A DNA stretch of 64,000 bases from Cylicocyclus nassatus (lineage: Eukaryota > Nematoda > Chromadorea > Rhabditida > Strongylidae), in contig CATQJL010000001.1 in assembly GCA_958299035.1 (NCBI GenBank), positions 81,221,071 through 81,285,070 on the forward strand, read 5' to 3'. The notes beneath the pieces are model-generated. The model did not search any database, was not told the origin of the DNA, and saw only the letters and a list, made by a program, of their open reading frames with translations. Shown here piece after piece: positions 34,495-46,227 of the stretch; within the stretch, counting starts at the first letter, position 1; each line of letters starts with the position of its first letter. The position numbers and the translations under genes are program-made.

Positions 34495-34730
34495 TGTAGT
34501 GGAACGCGTTGAGTCGTTGACGATTTATCAGAAAAACACAAAGGTTCCCCCTATACATATCGGCGTACATGCCGCGGGATCACTAGAAACAATTTAATAA
34601 TAGACATAGTAGACATAATAGACACCTAAACATATCAAGGTGCGGCGGGTACGCCGCGGCCACATAGGCCGTCTCAGCCTAATCTATCAATAGTGAGCGA
34701 GTTCCAATTACGTTGCACAGCTTAACAACA
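34495..34730 (-). repeat. 5' LTR (plus-strand right)
   Basis: 236 bp, TGTAGTGGAACGC...CTTAACAACA. It differs from the left LTR by a short ATAGTAGACATA expansion and by a GC-rich hairpin GCGGCGGGTACGCCGC (34642-34657) where the left LTR has a long AT-rich hairpin. Confidence 0.9.
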
Positions 34731-34754
34731 GAGAGACTATTTCTAGAATGGCCC

Positions 34755-34987
34755 AAGGCCCCGGGCATACCCCATGGGATCTCAACGGCGCCACCTGGCA
34801 ATGCTCCAGTAGCTTGTAACTCGTAGCAAACTCGATATGAGCACACGGAAAGTAGGACATTATATCGACCCAGAAAAGCTGAATACACCAAGCAATTGTG
34901 GTATGCGAGTGTTAGGTTTGAAGAGATCTGGCAAATGGTCAGATCGCGTGGCGACTGAAATCGCGAGAGTTGTGCCCAGGGCCTAAT
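34755..34987. repeat. foldback element (GGCCCCGGGCA family), copy 2
   Basis: The left tip AAGGCCCCGGGCATAC is mirrored by GTTGTGCCCAGGGCCTAA. It is related at the tips to the 242-bp element at 7720-7961 (GATCGCGTGGCGACTGAAAT against that element's GATTTGATCGTCGCGATTCA). Confidence 0.6.
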
Positions 34988-36988
34988 ACAATATATCTAC
35001 CAGTACCGTAAGCGACGTCAAAATTTGGTAGAACAGCAGCAGCGCATATAGCTTATGTCATAGTCCTACACAATGGCGAGGTTACAGTGCACCATGTTGA
35101 GACAGGAAAGTTATTGTTGCAAAACTTACATAGTTTCCAGCCTCATATTCACTTTTTTCCTCGTTATGAAGCTGTGCACATCAACAGTACACTCAGAACA
35201 CTGAGTTTCAAAGGTCTGAAATTTTTGCTTCTTCAACTTGCTTGAGGGAGATCTCAAATATAAACGCGACAAATATATAAATGAAGTTGCAGTTGCTCCC
35301 CTCTTTTCCCAGTACGACTATCCCTCGAAGCCATCATGATTTGTGTCGAACAGTAAAAGCCTAATGCCCACCTCTACAAAAGAAATACCGTAGCCATGAC
35401 ATTTTGTTGACACAATTGGAACACTATCTCCGCTGTCTGCTAAGCTATTCTCTGAACTGATTCTAGCTTGGAAATTACATGCCAGAATATAGTTGAGTTT
35501 ATTTTTGCAGCTTCCAAGCTCAGTTGTAATTGTAACAGGAAAACATGCAGGATATTTGCAAAGGCTGTCGCTCACTTCCCTATGGGCATACTCTGGTACT
35601 CGTTCACAATGACTTTCGAGATAGACAAGCTGTAGCTTATACAACTCAGGCACGCAAATATAGGCTGTCAAGAAAATCATGTCGTTTCATAGCAAAGTCA
35701 TAAGACAAATCCAAAAAAATATGTGAGCGGTACCATTTGATAGAGCAAAGGAAGGTCTACAAGATGACTTCCGAATATTGGCAGAAGTTTTTGTTCAAAA
35801 CATATGACCAACTCGTGATGCCAAAGATTGGATTTTCGCTTCAAAGAATCCTGCAAACCTCTCACTTGCTTCTGCGTGTAAAAGACACATCACTTATCCA
35901 TAGGTACACTTGCTATATTTTTCCGTGCTTAGAAACCAACAAAAATTGAAAAGTGGAGTATAGCAGATTTCGCTTCCAGTAGTACTGGGCTCCTCCCACA
36001 TACGCCATTGTATACTACAATGCTTAGTAAATTCGACTATGAGATTTTACCTCGGATATGCTCTAGTCCTCGAGAATATCAATTTTATTCGAAAAAATCC
36101 CAAAAAACGACATTAGTCTCTTTATAGCCTAGTAAAATGGATATATTTTCCTGAATACTTGCTGTAATCAACGCAATTTTATATCCAGCACTTCATCTTC
36201 CATTTTTCCTCATCGCTTTCATCGCACCAGGAGCTAGGACTATCTCAATTTATGAAAGTATTAGGCTGTTAACTAAGTTTTGCAACTGAAGCCGTAACTT
36301 TTCGCATTTTGATATTGGTGCACTCAGATTTTGATATTGTATAGATTGCCGTGTGAGCTATGAAACGGCACAAAGCGCTCGCTTTCTGATGACGAAATAA
36401 AATCCGAGGGTTTTTCGAAAACTGGCGAAAATCGAGAATTTATGGAGTTTTAAGTGAAAATGAAGCGTCCCCAACCTAGACCATGCACAACAATCCGAAA
36501 GTGTGCATAAACTGTTGCCGGGTTAACTCACTCCAAGACAACTCAAGATTTGGCACCCTCACAAAGTCGAACGACACAAGCGTCAGTCACTAAGTAGTCG
36601 AAGCCTCAGAATTCGCCAAAACTTTGCGTGGTGGGATTATTTGCCTTGCCAAATACGAATGTCATATTCATTTTCAAATTAACGCCTATTTTCTGGTTTA
36701 GCGTGGGCCCATACAGTGAACCTATTGTAAACTTACAAAAGAGCACCTACCATGCGAAGCCAATATCGTTTTCGTTGTCAGCATGTCAGATAACCCAACC
36801 TAATCTTTAATTTCCCCTTGTCCATCTACCTATCGTAATCCTCACTACGACGTCAGAATATTGCAGAACTGTAGCTGCTCTTGTAGCTTACGCCAGTCAC
36901 ACCTACATGAAGGAAAATTTGAGTGCGTCATATGCAAAGAAAGAGAAGTTATGAAAGTAGTTGCAAAACTTATTATCTAAACCTAATA
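34988..36988. other. gene-free stretch with a dispersed repeat
   Basis: No gene recognised; the minus-strand frame at 35318-35680 has no domain. 36530-36840 is the uninterrupted copy of the repeat at 23500/24361 and contains a GTTGTCAGCATGTCAGATAA core. Confidence 0.45.
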
Positions 36989-37974
36989 TTAGGCCGGTTC
37001 GAAGTTTTGTCAGTTTTTTGAAATGACGCGCAAATCTCTAAAGTAAAGATAAGATAAAGATAAAGATAGAGTAAACAAACAGTTTGAGATGTATCCGATG
37101 CGCAATTGCTTCCTCTTTTCGGGCGCTATATTATCAACATGATTCGTTGAGAGTGCTGAGATAATCGCTAAAAATCACAACCGTTTGTTTTTACCGTGTT
37201 TAAATCAATTTTCCACGATTTTTTCGACTTTCCTTGGGAGTCTTGATAGCCAGCAGTGTAGCAAACTTCTACCAACTAAACCAATTTTTTGTAGCGCATT
37301 TTTTGAAACTTGTTTCTCAGAATTTAAAACATATATTTTGAAGTAACCGAATTTTATATTCCTTTTTCTAAGGTAGTAGAACATAAAGTAGTGAACAGTT
37401 CAGGTACCATTTAATGCAATTTTTTTCCACTTTCTAATAGTTGTCTTTTTTTAGCGGAACAAGAACAGATTACAAGAAAGACCGTGTTCTCAATTTCACG
37501 ATTGCGCACTGACATACCCTAAATTTGAAGCGAGTATCGCTCATTTGCATTGCAAATTAATAGTGGTACTAATCGACTTCTGAAAGCTCAGTATTTCGAA
37601 GATTTCGCAGTGTTTTGCGCAAAAAAGGCTATGCGATTTTTTCGAAACTCAAGATGTTCAAAGAATTATTCAGCAAAATCTTAAAAAAGTAGCTAAGAAG
37701 AGAAATTGCTACAGTTGGAAAAGGTTTGCCCTACCTGTTGGCTATTGTAGTTTCCCTTAATTCTCATACAGAGACCTTGAAAATTAGCGAATGTTGTACA
37801 TGGTGAAAACGAAGGGTGTAACAGGTTATCTCACCACCTCCCAACGAATCATCTTGAGAATACAGCGACTGGAAAGAGGAAGAAATGTCGCGTTGGTTAT
37901 ATCTTAATGTTTGACTACCTTTACTGTTTTTGCAGGTATTTTCAAAAAACTGACAAAACTCTTGGCCGACTTGA
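36989..37974. repeat. mariner-type foldback (TTAGGCCGGTTCG), diverged
   Basis: The left end TTAGGCCGGTTCGAAGTTTT with TTTTTTGAAATGACG is mirrored at the right by TTTCAAAAAACTGACAAAAC followed by a degraded GGCCGACTTGA tip. About 985 bp, non-coding, related in the subterminal part to the 13836-14846 element. Confidence 0.65.
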
Positions 37975-38974
37975 TATCAGGTCGTTCCAAAATTCAGCCT
38001 TCTGCAAAAGTTAATTCTTGAGAATAAATTCTCTTTTATTCCCCCAGAATTTTCTTGTGAAGGCAGTAGCTCGGCAAAACCCCAAGTAATTTCTTTTGCT
38101 CACTTCGGGGTAGGATGCGTTTTTTTTTGAAAATTCACCTTAGAGAGCAGAAAATGGCAAAAACCAGCATTTTCCAAAAGCCTTTATATTGAATTTGGAC
38201 GGGTGGAACACATCCCGCAATAACTGGAGGGCAGAATAGCTGCGGAACCTTTATGGTTGTAGCATTGCGGTGTGCCGGCTCTGAGTGGGAGAAAAACCAT
38301 GAACTCGTCTGAACGCATGTAAGAATGGCTCGCGCGCAGGTTTGGGAGGCAGTTTTCTTGACTTGGGCAGCATGCTCTGCGCTCGGACTGTTTTCATATA
38401 TGGGGTGTAAACAAGCTACCATATCGAAATTCCAAGATACTCAGTGTTGCCAAGCTACTGCCTTTAAATTGGTATTTCTCAAGCACTAACTCTTATGAAA
38501 CCCTGAAAATTTATGATAATGCTCACAAAGGTCGGTAGTGCAGATACTGGGAAGTCCAGCATTACTCTGAAGAAAGCAAGAAAACATTCGCTTTTTTCGT
38601 TTTCTAGCCATAGAAAATTACAGCAAATAATGTAATTGAATGTCTGATATTAAAAGTATCTCCCTGAGAAAGTTGAGGGTCCGTACTTCTTGGGGAAACA
38701 TACAATTTTTCAAATTTCCGGGCATTTAGAGCCCTTTAAATTTTGCTTCTAAATTTAAAGGGCTCTACATGCCCTCTCAATTTGAAGCCAAAATTCAAAG
38801 GGCATTTGGGGTAGAGTGAACTTGGTGCGAGTGTTCGATAACCTTTTTGTGGAGCTTGCTTCGCTCTATCAAACCATATCCGCGCTATTTTGGTGTTCAC
38901 CCCGCTGCGATAGCACATTTTAGCACAAAATGCGACATCCCATTCTTTAGAGCGTTTTCAAATTAGTTTGTTAA
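37975..38974. other. gene-free stretch with a perfect hairpin
   Basis: At 38722-38776, GGGCATTTAGAGCCCTTTAA is mirrored by TTTAAAGGGCTCTACATGCCC, followed by a related half-copy to 38811. No gene recognised. Confidence 0.5.
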
Positions 38975-41159
38975 CTAGCTGGCTTACCCGGCTCCGCCCG
39001 GCCCTGTCAATTCTATGATTAAGGTCTTATCCCTATCCCTATAGAACCTTTCATTGTGCCCACTTCTACATGCAATTCCCTATTCCCGCTGTGTTAGTAA
39101 TTAGCGCCCACCTACTCCCTCAACAACCCCCAGCCCCGTAGCTCAAACTTGGCAAAAAAAGCAATAAAACCGGTAAAAGTCAGGATAATTCTGAAAACTG
39201 ATGACGCTATTCGGCTATCCGGCCCCAAAATGTTTTTGTGATGGGTCTTGCTCAAAGTCGGTACATGGGGATTATTAAAGCCGCTGATCGAATATCGTAG
39301 TCATTTCGCGCGATATAGCGCCATTTTATGGGTTTACGTTGGGTACACATAAGAAGTTAAAATCATGGATTTCGCTAAAACTTTGAGGCGGGGGGGGGCT
39401 AATTGACATGCTGATTACGAATATCATTTTCCTTCGGCATTTTGAGGCGATTTCACTGAGTTATGGTAGGTATACTGCAGAGGGGCGAAATCTCAGTTTT
39501 GGCTGAAACTCGGTCTAGAGAGATTCGACCTTCTGACCAAGTCTCAAACCCTCTCGTTGCGTTAAACCTTTTCGCAGAGTTACGGTAGGTACATGACAGC
39601 GGGTAAAAATCATGAACCTGCCTGAAATCTTGGCAGAAAATTACCTAAAGTGCTGTTTTAAGAATATCGTGCTCAATCCCACGACAAAGGCAATTCGTGT
39701 AGTATAAAAGTTTCCCACGACCGTAGTGCTTTCCCTTATAGGACCACTGCCGCGCGCGAGACACAATTCGGCGGCTTTTGCCTGAGCAAAAACAGGGGGA
39801 GGGAGATTTGCCGCGTGCGTAACACATTGGGACAGGTTATCAGTTTCCTTATAGGACCACTGCTGCGCGCGATACCCTTCGGCGGCTTTTGCCTAAGCAA
39901 AAACAGGGGAGGGAGATTTGCCGCGTGCGTTACGCGTTAGGACAGGTGGAGATCGCCATGCAAAACGACCGTTTCCCCGTCTCTTGAATATCTGGGGTCT
40001 AAATTGGCCCGAAAGCGAAAAAATGTCCATTGAAACCCTGCTACTCACCATAACTTCACTATTGCGTTATGACAGCGAGCAAGCATCATATTCATAAGCG
40101 ATATACTTGTGAACCGTTACAGGTAAGGTTTTGAGCAGTTCTGGAACTTCGACCCATCTACACTCACTGTAACCAAAGAAATTGCACTATCCTGCAAAAT
40201 CAGCATGATATTTATGTTCAGCACGTTAAATGACCACCCTAGACGATTAAAGCAAATCTATGTTTTGGACCCCATGCCATATAACCACCACAACTCTATG
40301 AAAAGGTTCCGATATGCAGAGAGATGAAATTCGTAATTAGCATGTAGAATAAGCCATATGGACCGAACTCCAGCCGAATTCATGATTTTGACTTCCTACC
40401 GTACACCTATCGTAACCACACGGGAAGACGTTCTGCGGAGAAAGTAATTACATGCTGATTACAGATCGCTTGAAGTAGGCCCGGCCCTTAAGATAACCCT
40501 TATACACGAAGTTTGAGCAAGCTCTACCACAAAAAGTTTTGGTGCCCGGATAGCCGAATAACGCCAAACTAATATCGAACTCGTAATCAGCATGCTTGAT
40601 TACCCCACTGTGCAAACTCCCAGCCCCGTAGCTCAAACTTTGCAAAACAATCGATGAAATCGATAAAAAATAATGGACGATTTCAAAAGCTAATATTGCA
40701 TTCGGAATCCCCATGCTCGATCACCCCCCTGTGCAAACTCCCAGCCCCGTAGCTCAAACTTTGCAAAAAAATCGATAAAATCGATAAAAGTAATCGATAA
40801 TCCTGAAAACTAATATTGTATTCGGAATCCCCATGCTTGATTACCCCCCTGTGCAAACTCCCAGCCCCGTGGCTCAAACTTTGCAAAAAAATCGATAAAA
40901 TCGATAAAAGTAATCGATAATCCTGAAAACTAGTATTGTATTCGGAATCCCCATGCTCGATTACCCCCCTGTGCCAACTCCCAGCCTCGTAGGTGAACTC
41001 TGCAAAAAATCGATAAAATCGATATCGATCGATGACGAAAAGTAGCCTATGACACCCGCCGTGGCCCGAAGTGTATGTGTGCCAAGTTTGGTCCAGATCG
41101 GTTCAGAAATGGAATTTTCTATTCGGAACATACGTACAGACAGACATACATACAGACAT

Positions 41160-41194
<35 letters not shown>

Positions 41195-41213
41195 TTCAGC
41201 TTTATATATAAGA
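38975..41213 (-). mobile_element. Helitron-like non-autonomous element (H2)
   Basis: On the minus strand it starts A|TCTTATATATAAAGCTGAAT (41214/41213) with a CTGT microsatellite, and ends GGGTAAGCCAGCTAG|T (38975/38974). Both ends match H1 (15801-17089). The interior has four units of the about 120-bp minisatellite (40590-40960), a 2 x 110-bp duplication (39731-39940) and several GTAATCAGCATG cores. No Rep/helicase coding. Confidence 0.7.
39731..39940. repeat. tandem duplication, about 110 bp x 2
   Basis: TTATAGGACCACTGCCGCGC, CGGCGGCTTTTGCCTGAGCA and GAGATTTGCCGCGTGCGT occur twice in the same order and orientation (39731-39838 and 39844-39940). Confidence 0.85.
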
Positions 41214-41473
41214 TAGAGCCATTTTCCATGTCTTCGGATGCGCATGCTCTAGCAGTACGCAGTTCAGTTACGCAAACGGAAAGGTACTTTCATGTAAAAA
41301 AGTTTATACGTGTTCATTACGAATATTTGGGTCACCCTTATTGCCAGCATAATAAAAAATGCCCGAATAGTGTTTTATCAAGGTTTGCATGCTTCCCACT
41401 GCTTCTCTTTTGGGTTTGGTAACAGAAAAGAGTTTACGAGTAAATACTTATTTTTACTGTCCATTATACCTGA

Positions 41474-41948
41474 CAAGGGAAGTGTGTTTAGCTGAAGTGG
41501 CGTTTTCAAATGAAACTCATACCACTTTGAAGAGCATTGCACGGTGGCTCCATGTCTGCCTTCACTATCTGCCAGGCGCCTCTGGAGCCGAGTTATGACC
41601 GTTTTTTTAGAACGAAAAATGAGTGCAGAATTCAGATAAAATCAGTTGATGCAGTCTTTCCAGTGCTCAGGTAAAGCAATGTTGAGTAACAGCATATGTA
41701 TCAGCATATTAGACAAAATGTATCCATTGTATGAACCGCTCTGATACTCGACACCGGACCATTTAGCAAATTTGGGCGATTTTGTTCCAGTTTTGCGTTC
41801 AATTTTTTGACCCGAGAAACGCCTTTAACTCGGCGTCCGGAGGCGCTTGGCAGATAAAGAAGGCTGATTTAGAATCATTGTGGAATACTCTCCAAAGCAG
41901 TATGGATCTCATCTGAACAGGCCACTTCGACTAAGCACGCTTCCCTTG
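41474..41948. repeat. TNA-flanked MITE, copy 4 (TSD TGA)
   Basis: 475 bp, tips CAAGGGAAGTGTG and GCACGCTTCCCTTG, flanked by TGA at 41471-41473 and 41949-41951. Arms: GGCGCCTCTGGAGCCGAGTT on the left against AACTCGGCGTCCGGAGGCGC on the right. Confidence 0.9.
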
Positions 41949-42026
41949 TGAGTTGCGCACTGCTGGAGCTTACCCCTGCGAAAGGCTAAGGCGCGAGGGA
42001 GGTTGAGTGTCAAAGGATGCTTGTAA

Positions 42027-42458
42027 CAAAGGAATGACTCCTAATCGAAACGGCTGGAATGAAGGGCATATTGCGTATTGATGAGCTGCCTCCAAATCTA
42101 TCTTCCATTTCTGCAAAGCGGTTCTTCAGAAAAGGTTGCTGTTAAAAGTGTAAAGTCACTGGATTCTACTGCATATTGTGCGTGAACAGCTTGGGAGTGC
42201 ATGAATAGCATGATATCCAGAGCACAGATTTTAAGGAGGGCAATGCTCACATCTACCGTACCACAAGTAAGTGTTTTTGAACAGCTATTTTTTGAAGGTG
42301 TGGCGCTGACTGTTTGTTTTGAAAATTCTCACTGCTTGTAACTTTTTCCAAAGAATACCATTGCAGGTATGGAAAGGAGATTTGTAATTATCTCATCAAG
42401 ACGCACCTAATGATATGCGTCTTATATCGATTCAATACCTCGATTTGGGAACGTTTCG
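42027..42458. repeat. TNA-flanked MITE, copy 5 (TSD TAA), diverged
   Basis: 432 bp, tips CAAAGGAATGACTCC and GGGAACGTTTCG, flanked by TAA at 42024-42026 and 42459-42461. Internal arm match: AAATCTATCTTCCATTTCTG against GGTATGGAAAGGAGATTTG. It lies 79 bp from copy 4. Confidence 0.65.
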
Positions 42459-42461
42459 TAA

Positions 42462-44313
42462 GTAGCGCAGAACCTTAACACGTTTCGGACCGCGAAATCG
42501 CGCGGCGAAAAAGAGGGTACTTTCAGCCGTTAGCCAACAAAGGGACCTTAATTCGTAGATTATTTGCTACATCTGTAACCAGCATGTCAAATAAGGTCCA
42601 TACCCAGAGTTATGAGTGAATTCGAAGTGTTTGAATTTTGCCGTCTGAGAAGAACTTCCGTGCTTTCTTGAAAGATAGGAACAAGAACTCAGTTTCTAGT
42701 TGTATCCAGAAGTATCTATGTTGTACACGACACACATCATTACTAGAACTACGGTTTTTCTCTTTGTATTCAAAGCCAAGAAAAGTTGCGACGTCGCACG
42801 CGTCGTTCGCGTTGCCGCACTTCGTGCAACTGATGTTCGATTTGTCCTCATATCTCCTGAACAAATATTGATAGCACAGCTCCACAGACCCTTTCGGAAA
42901 GGAGGAGATTAGGCCTTTGACTTGATAACCTTGGACAAAAAGAAAACCTCCTGTAAACGTTGAAAAGGTTCTTCAAAGGCGCGTGCTGCACCATGTGCAG
43001 CACCGGTCCGAAACGTGTTAAGAGCTTCTATCCTGCCGCATTCATCAAAATGAGCAAAATTCGTTTTCTTATTGAGTGAGTGCAAATGAACGCTAATTGA
43101 AAATGAATTTTTCCGAACATGCTTACAATGCTGTGACGTTGTTGTTAGATCTCCTAGCACAAGCATAGCAGCTTTATAAAGCGTGACATCACATAAAAAG
43201 TGTCCCACAACGTAACAAACCGTTAGTTGTTGATATTCAATTCGACAGCTTTGGCATATCCTAGGTAGCATCCTGTAGTGCGAACAGAATAGAACGGCTC
43301 TTTTTTACCCTACCCTGAAAATGTGATGGAAACATTTGGCATACAGTACCCACACTAATTATTTGACAGAAAACGCAAAAACTGACGATCCGCGTTTTTT
43401 TCGTTTTTTCTTCATAACTTCCTTCAAATTGCATAAAATACAAATCCGAAGAAAGCATGATGCTCAGCTCGTCAAGATGAATCTTCTGATGTATTGCACT
43501 CTCGTACTATTCTGTTTTCAATCTGGTCGATTTTTGTGTGAGGATGGGTATTCGTAGTGGTGTAACTCAGCGAAGAACACATATGGACGAATCAAGTAAA
43601 CATGGGTCAGTAGTGCTGTCCCCGTAGATTATCATGTATTAGTGAGTAGCGAAGGATTCCCTTTCCATAGGGAAAGATAGGCCGTTTAATTTTGAAAAAA
43701 TCGATGTCTCTCAAATTTTCGTTACCGTAACCCTACAGTAAGACGCTAATTTGCAAAGCAGGTGTGTTTTTCGTGATCAGCAGGTTAGATAACCTCTATG
43801 CGCAAGTTTTCCAAGGAATTCAGAACCTTTAATTTTTTCTCGTTCTAAGCTGTGAAGCTCGCCGACCGGTTTTGGCTAAAATATTGATGATCTTGGATTG
43901 ACCGGAAACTTCGCCCATAGAGGTTTTCGGACTCGCTGATTACAGAAATAGTGCTCTCTGTGCAGCATAAGTTCTTTTGGCAGAGTTATGCTGAGAGGAA
44001 TGCTGCGATACTACGCAAGTTCCTAAGTTTGTCTGCCCTTTGCGCGTGTCTGTTGGACAACTTACCTGCTCCTTTTTGTAATTTGAAATCAATAGAAGCA
44101 GTGCTCTTAGAGCATGCTTGAACTAGGCCTTTACCTATATTGGTCGCCGAACTGTGAGCTGACGAACTCGCGTCCGCATGAAAATCGTTCGAAATTTTAA
44201 GATCGCACATTTTGGCCAAATATCGCCGCGAATGGTTACAGATGACTCTGATTGCAGATATTATGTTTATATACACATGTTAATTGCTGATTTATGCCGC
44301 ATACTGCTGCTTA
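42462..44313. other. mostly gene-free stretch before the gap
   Basis: No multi-exon gene recognised. Dispersed repeat cores at about 42576 and 43777. One possible signal-peptide exon is listed separately at 43478. Confidence 0.4.
43478..43558 (+). CDS. possible orphan signal-peptide exon
   Basis: MNLLMYCTLVLFCFQSGRF followed by LCEDGYS and a stop. The hydrophobic core and cysteine after it look like a secreted-protein start, and an ATAAAATAC box lies about 40 bp upstream. No convincing donor site or downstream exon was found, and the stop comes after 26 codons. It could be chance or the first exon of a gene lost in the assembly gap. Confidence 0.2.
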
Positions 44314-44392
44314 CCCCTTGTGCCAACTCTTACACCTGTAACTCAAAGTTTACAAAAAATCGATAAGCCGATATCGACCGATGACGAAATGT
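44314..44392. repeat. Helitron minisatellite fragment cut by the gap
   Basis: CCCTTGTGCCAACTC, GTAACTCAAAGTTTACAAAA and ATCGATAAGCCGATATCGAC match the 5' part of H1/H2. The matching terminal segment would lie in the N run. Confidence 0.75.
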
Positions 44393-44892
44393 NNNNNNNN
44401 NNNNNNNNNNNNNNNNNNNNNNNNNNNNNNNNNNNNNNNNNNNNNNNNNNNNNNNNNNNNNNNNNNNNNNNNNNNNNNNNNNNNNNNNNNNNNNNNNNNN
44501 NNNNNNNNNNNNNNNNNNNNNNNNNNNNNNNNNNNNNNNNNNNNNNNNNNNNNNNNNNNNNNNNNNNNNNNNNNNNNNNNNNNNNNNNNNNNNNNNNNNN
44601 NNNNNNNNNNNNNNNNNNNNNNNNNNNNNNNNNNNNNNNNNNNNNNNNNNNNNNNNNNNNNNNNNNNNNNNNNNNNNNNNNNNNNNNNNNNNNNNNNNNN
44701 NNNNNNNNNNNNNNNNNNNNNNNNNNNNNNNNNNNNNNNNNNNNNNNNNNNNNNNNNNNNNNNNNNNNNNNNNNNNNNNNNNNNNNNNNNNNNNNNNNNN
44801 NNNNNNNNNNNNNNNNNNNNNNNNNNNNNNNNNNNNNNNNNNNNNNNNNNNNNNNNNNNNNNNNNNNNNNNNNNNNNNNNNNNNNNNNNNNN
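44393..44892. other. assembly gap, 500 N
   Basis: Exactly 500 N, a common placeholder for a gap of unknown size. A repeat fragment is on its left and a palindromic contig end on its right. Confidence 0.98.
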
Positions 44893-46227
44893 TTCAGAGG
44901 ACAGGCATTCGGCTGGTTGCATTCATTTACATCTAAGTCGTACTCCTGTTCTTTGCCATCTCTTCGCTTGAAACAACTTACCTATGCAAATTTTGCCAAG
45001 CTTTCGAAATCCTGGAATACACCCGCATTTGCCATCCTCTTCGCAGACGCCATAGAAAGGATCGCACTGCGGACAGTTGCGGATATTGGGAGTGGCCTGA
45101 AAATATTATCAGCCGATTATCCTACATGAAGAGGGATCCAACAAATCTCTAGCACACTTGGCACACCCTAGAATGTAAAAAAGCACACCTTTGTAATTTC
45201 GATCCTTTTTACCGAAGCCGTTCTTGCAGATTTAGAAGTCACTGCAGTAGTTGCCGTAGTCCACAGCTTCGTCGTGCTCGTGGTAGTTGTTGGATGAGTT
45301 TGACGAAATGTTGAGTCCTGAATGGAAAAGTTTTCGACAGATAGTGAAAGTAGATGGTTCAGTATGGTTTACACGTCTAGTCTTTTCTAAACATTCCAAT
45401 GACAAGTTGCTTATAATACTCTCTAATTTATCGATAATGTCAACAATAAAACAAACTCACATTGCTACTGCGCTCGACTACTGAGAGTTTCTTGGGTGGC
45501 TCTATGTTCTTTTCCACGCTCTTTTCTTTATTTTTCACGCAACGATTGCGACAGTTGACTCGTCGCATAAATCTGTTTGCATTTCCTCCGCATCCACTAA
45601 AAAAGAGGGTACAATAGATAGGGGATAGCAAAACCTTTTTTTTTAAACAGGGATTGGCATCTCTAAGATTGCTATACTTCACCAAAGGTAACCAACCCTC
45701 ACTTCAACAATTTACTAAAAAGTTAAAAATAGTACTTTCATCTTCTTAATCGAAGGCTACAGCATCAAGAAATAGCACTGGAATAATCGTACATATCTAT
45801 ATGATGATAATTATTTTTAGAACCCAAAAATTCTATGCGTTACCTCACATGAAGCAATTTTGAGGTTGTCACTAGAATCTCTATGTGCTAGAATTCTCGG
45901 AAAGCACAAACATTCCAAATTTACGCATCCTAAGGCGTACATAAATAACTTAGGACTTACGAGTATGTGAATCTCTTGCAGTCATCGTCAGCTGCATCAT
46001 AGTAATATCTAATTAGCTCCCTTGAACAGCTGCCACTATCCACTGGAAGCTAAATGAAAGTCGAAGTACCCCACAAGATCAAAAAAAGAACTAGTGTATG
46101 AGGGGCTGACCTTGCATAGATCTACAGCTCTTACTACTCTGATTTTTGGAGATTGAAGTTGAGAGGATGGCGGGTCCTCACACCGAGTAAGTGATAGTAA
46201 GAAGAGCCAAACTATGACGGGTAGCAT
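44893..46227 (-). CDS. head of the multi-Kunitz gene: signal peptide and Kunitz 1 (left-arm copy)
   Basis: Exon 1 (46227-46111) encodes a signal peptide, MLPVIVWLFLLSLTRCEDPP, and ends ...AVDLCK. Exon 2 (46049-45961) has DSGSCSRELIRYYYDAADDD and the third cysteine of a Kunitz domain. Exon 3 (45596-45461) completes it with SGCGGNANRFMRRVNCRNRC. The left arm then repeats exons 4 and 5 and stops inside exon 6 at the gap. Introns of 61 and 364 bp; phases 0 and 2 agree. Exons 1-2 exist only here, on the minus strand, while the rest of the gene is on the plus strand from 46776, so this segment is most likely inverted by misassembly. Kunitz 1 has canonical spacing with Ser at P1. Confidence 0.85.

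Larger units (their letters stand above)
28819..34730 (-). mobile_element. Ty3/gypsy-type LTR retrotransposon, decayed
   Basis: Complete outline of an LTR element on the minus strand: 5' LTR 34495-34730, candidate primer site just inside it, gag, protease, reverse transcriptase, RNase H, integrase, polypurine tract, 3' LTR 28819-29045. Both LTRs start TG and end CA on the plus strand. Flanking AAGAG (28814-28818) and GAGAG (34731-34735) could be a 5-bp target duplication with one change. The order protease-RT-RNase H-integrase and the YLDD box point to the Ty3/gypsy group. Frameshifts, stops and a nested MITE (30636-31103) make it non-functional. Confidence 0.9.

Noticed and set aside
44284..45129. 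Long open frames across the gap
   Set aside because: They exist only because the 500 N are read as unknown residues.
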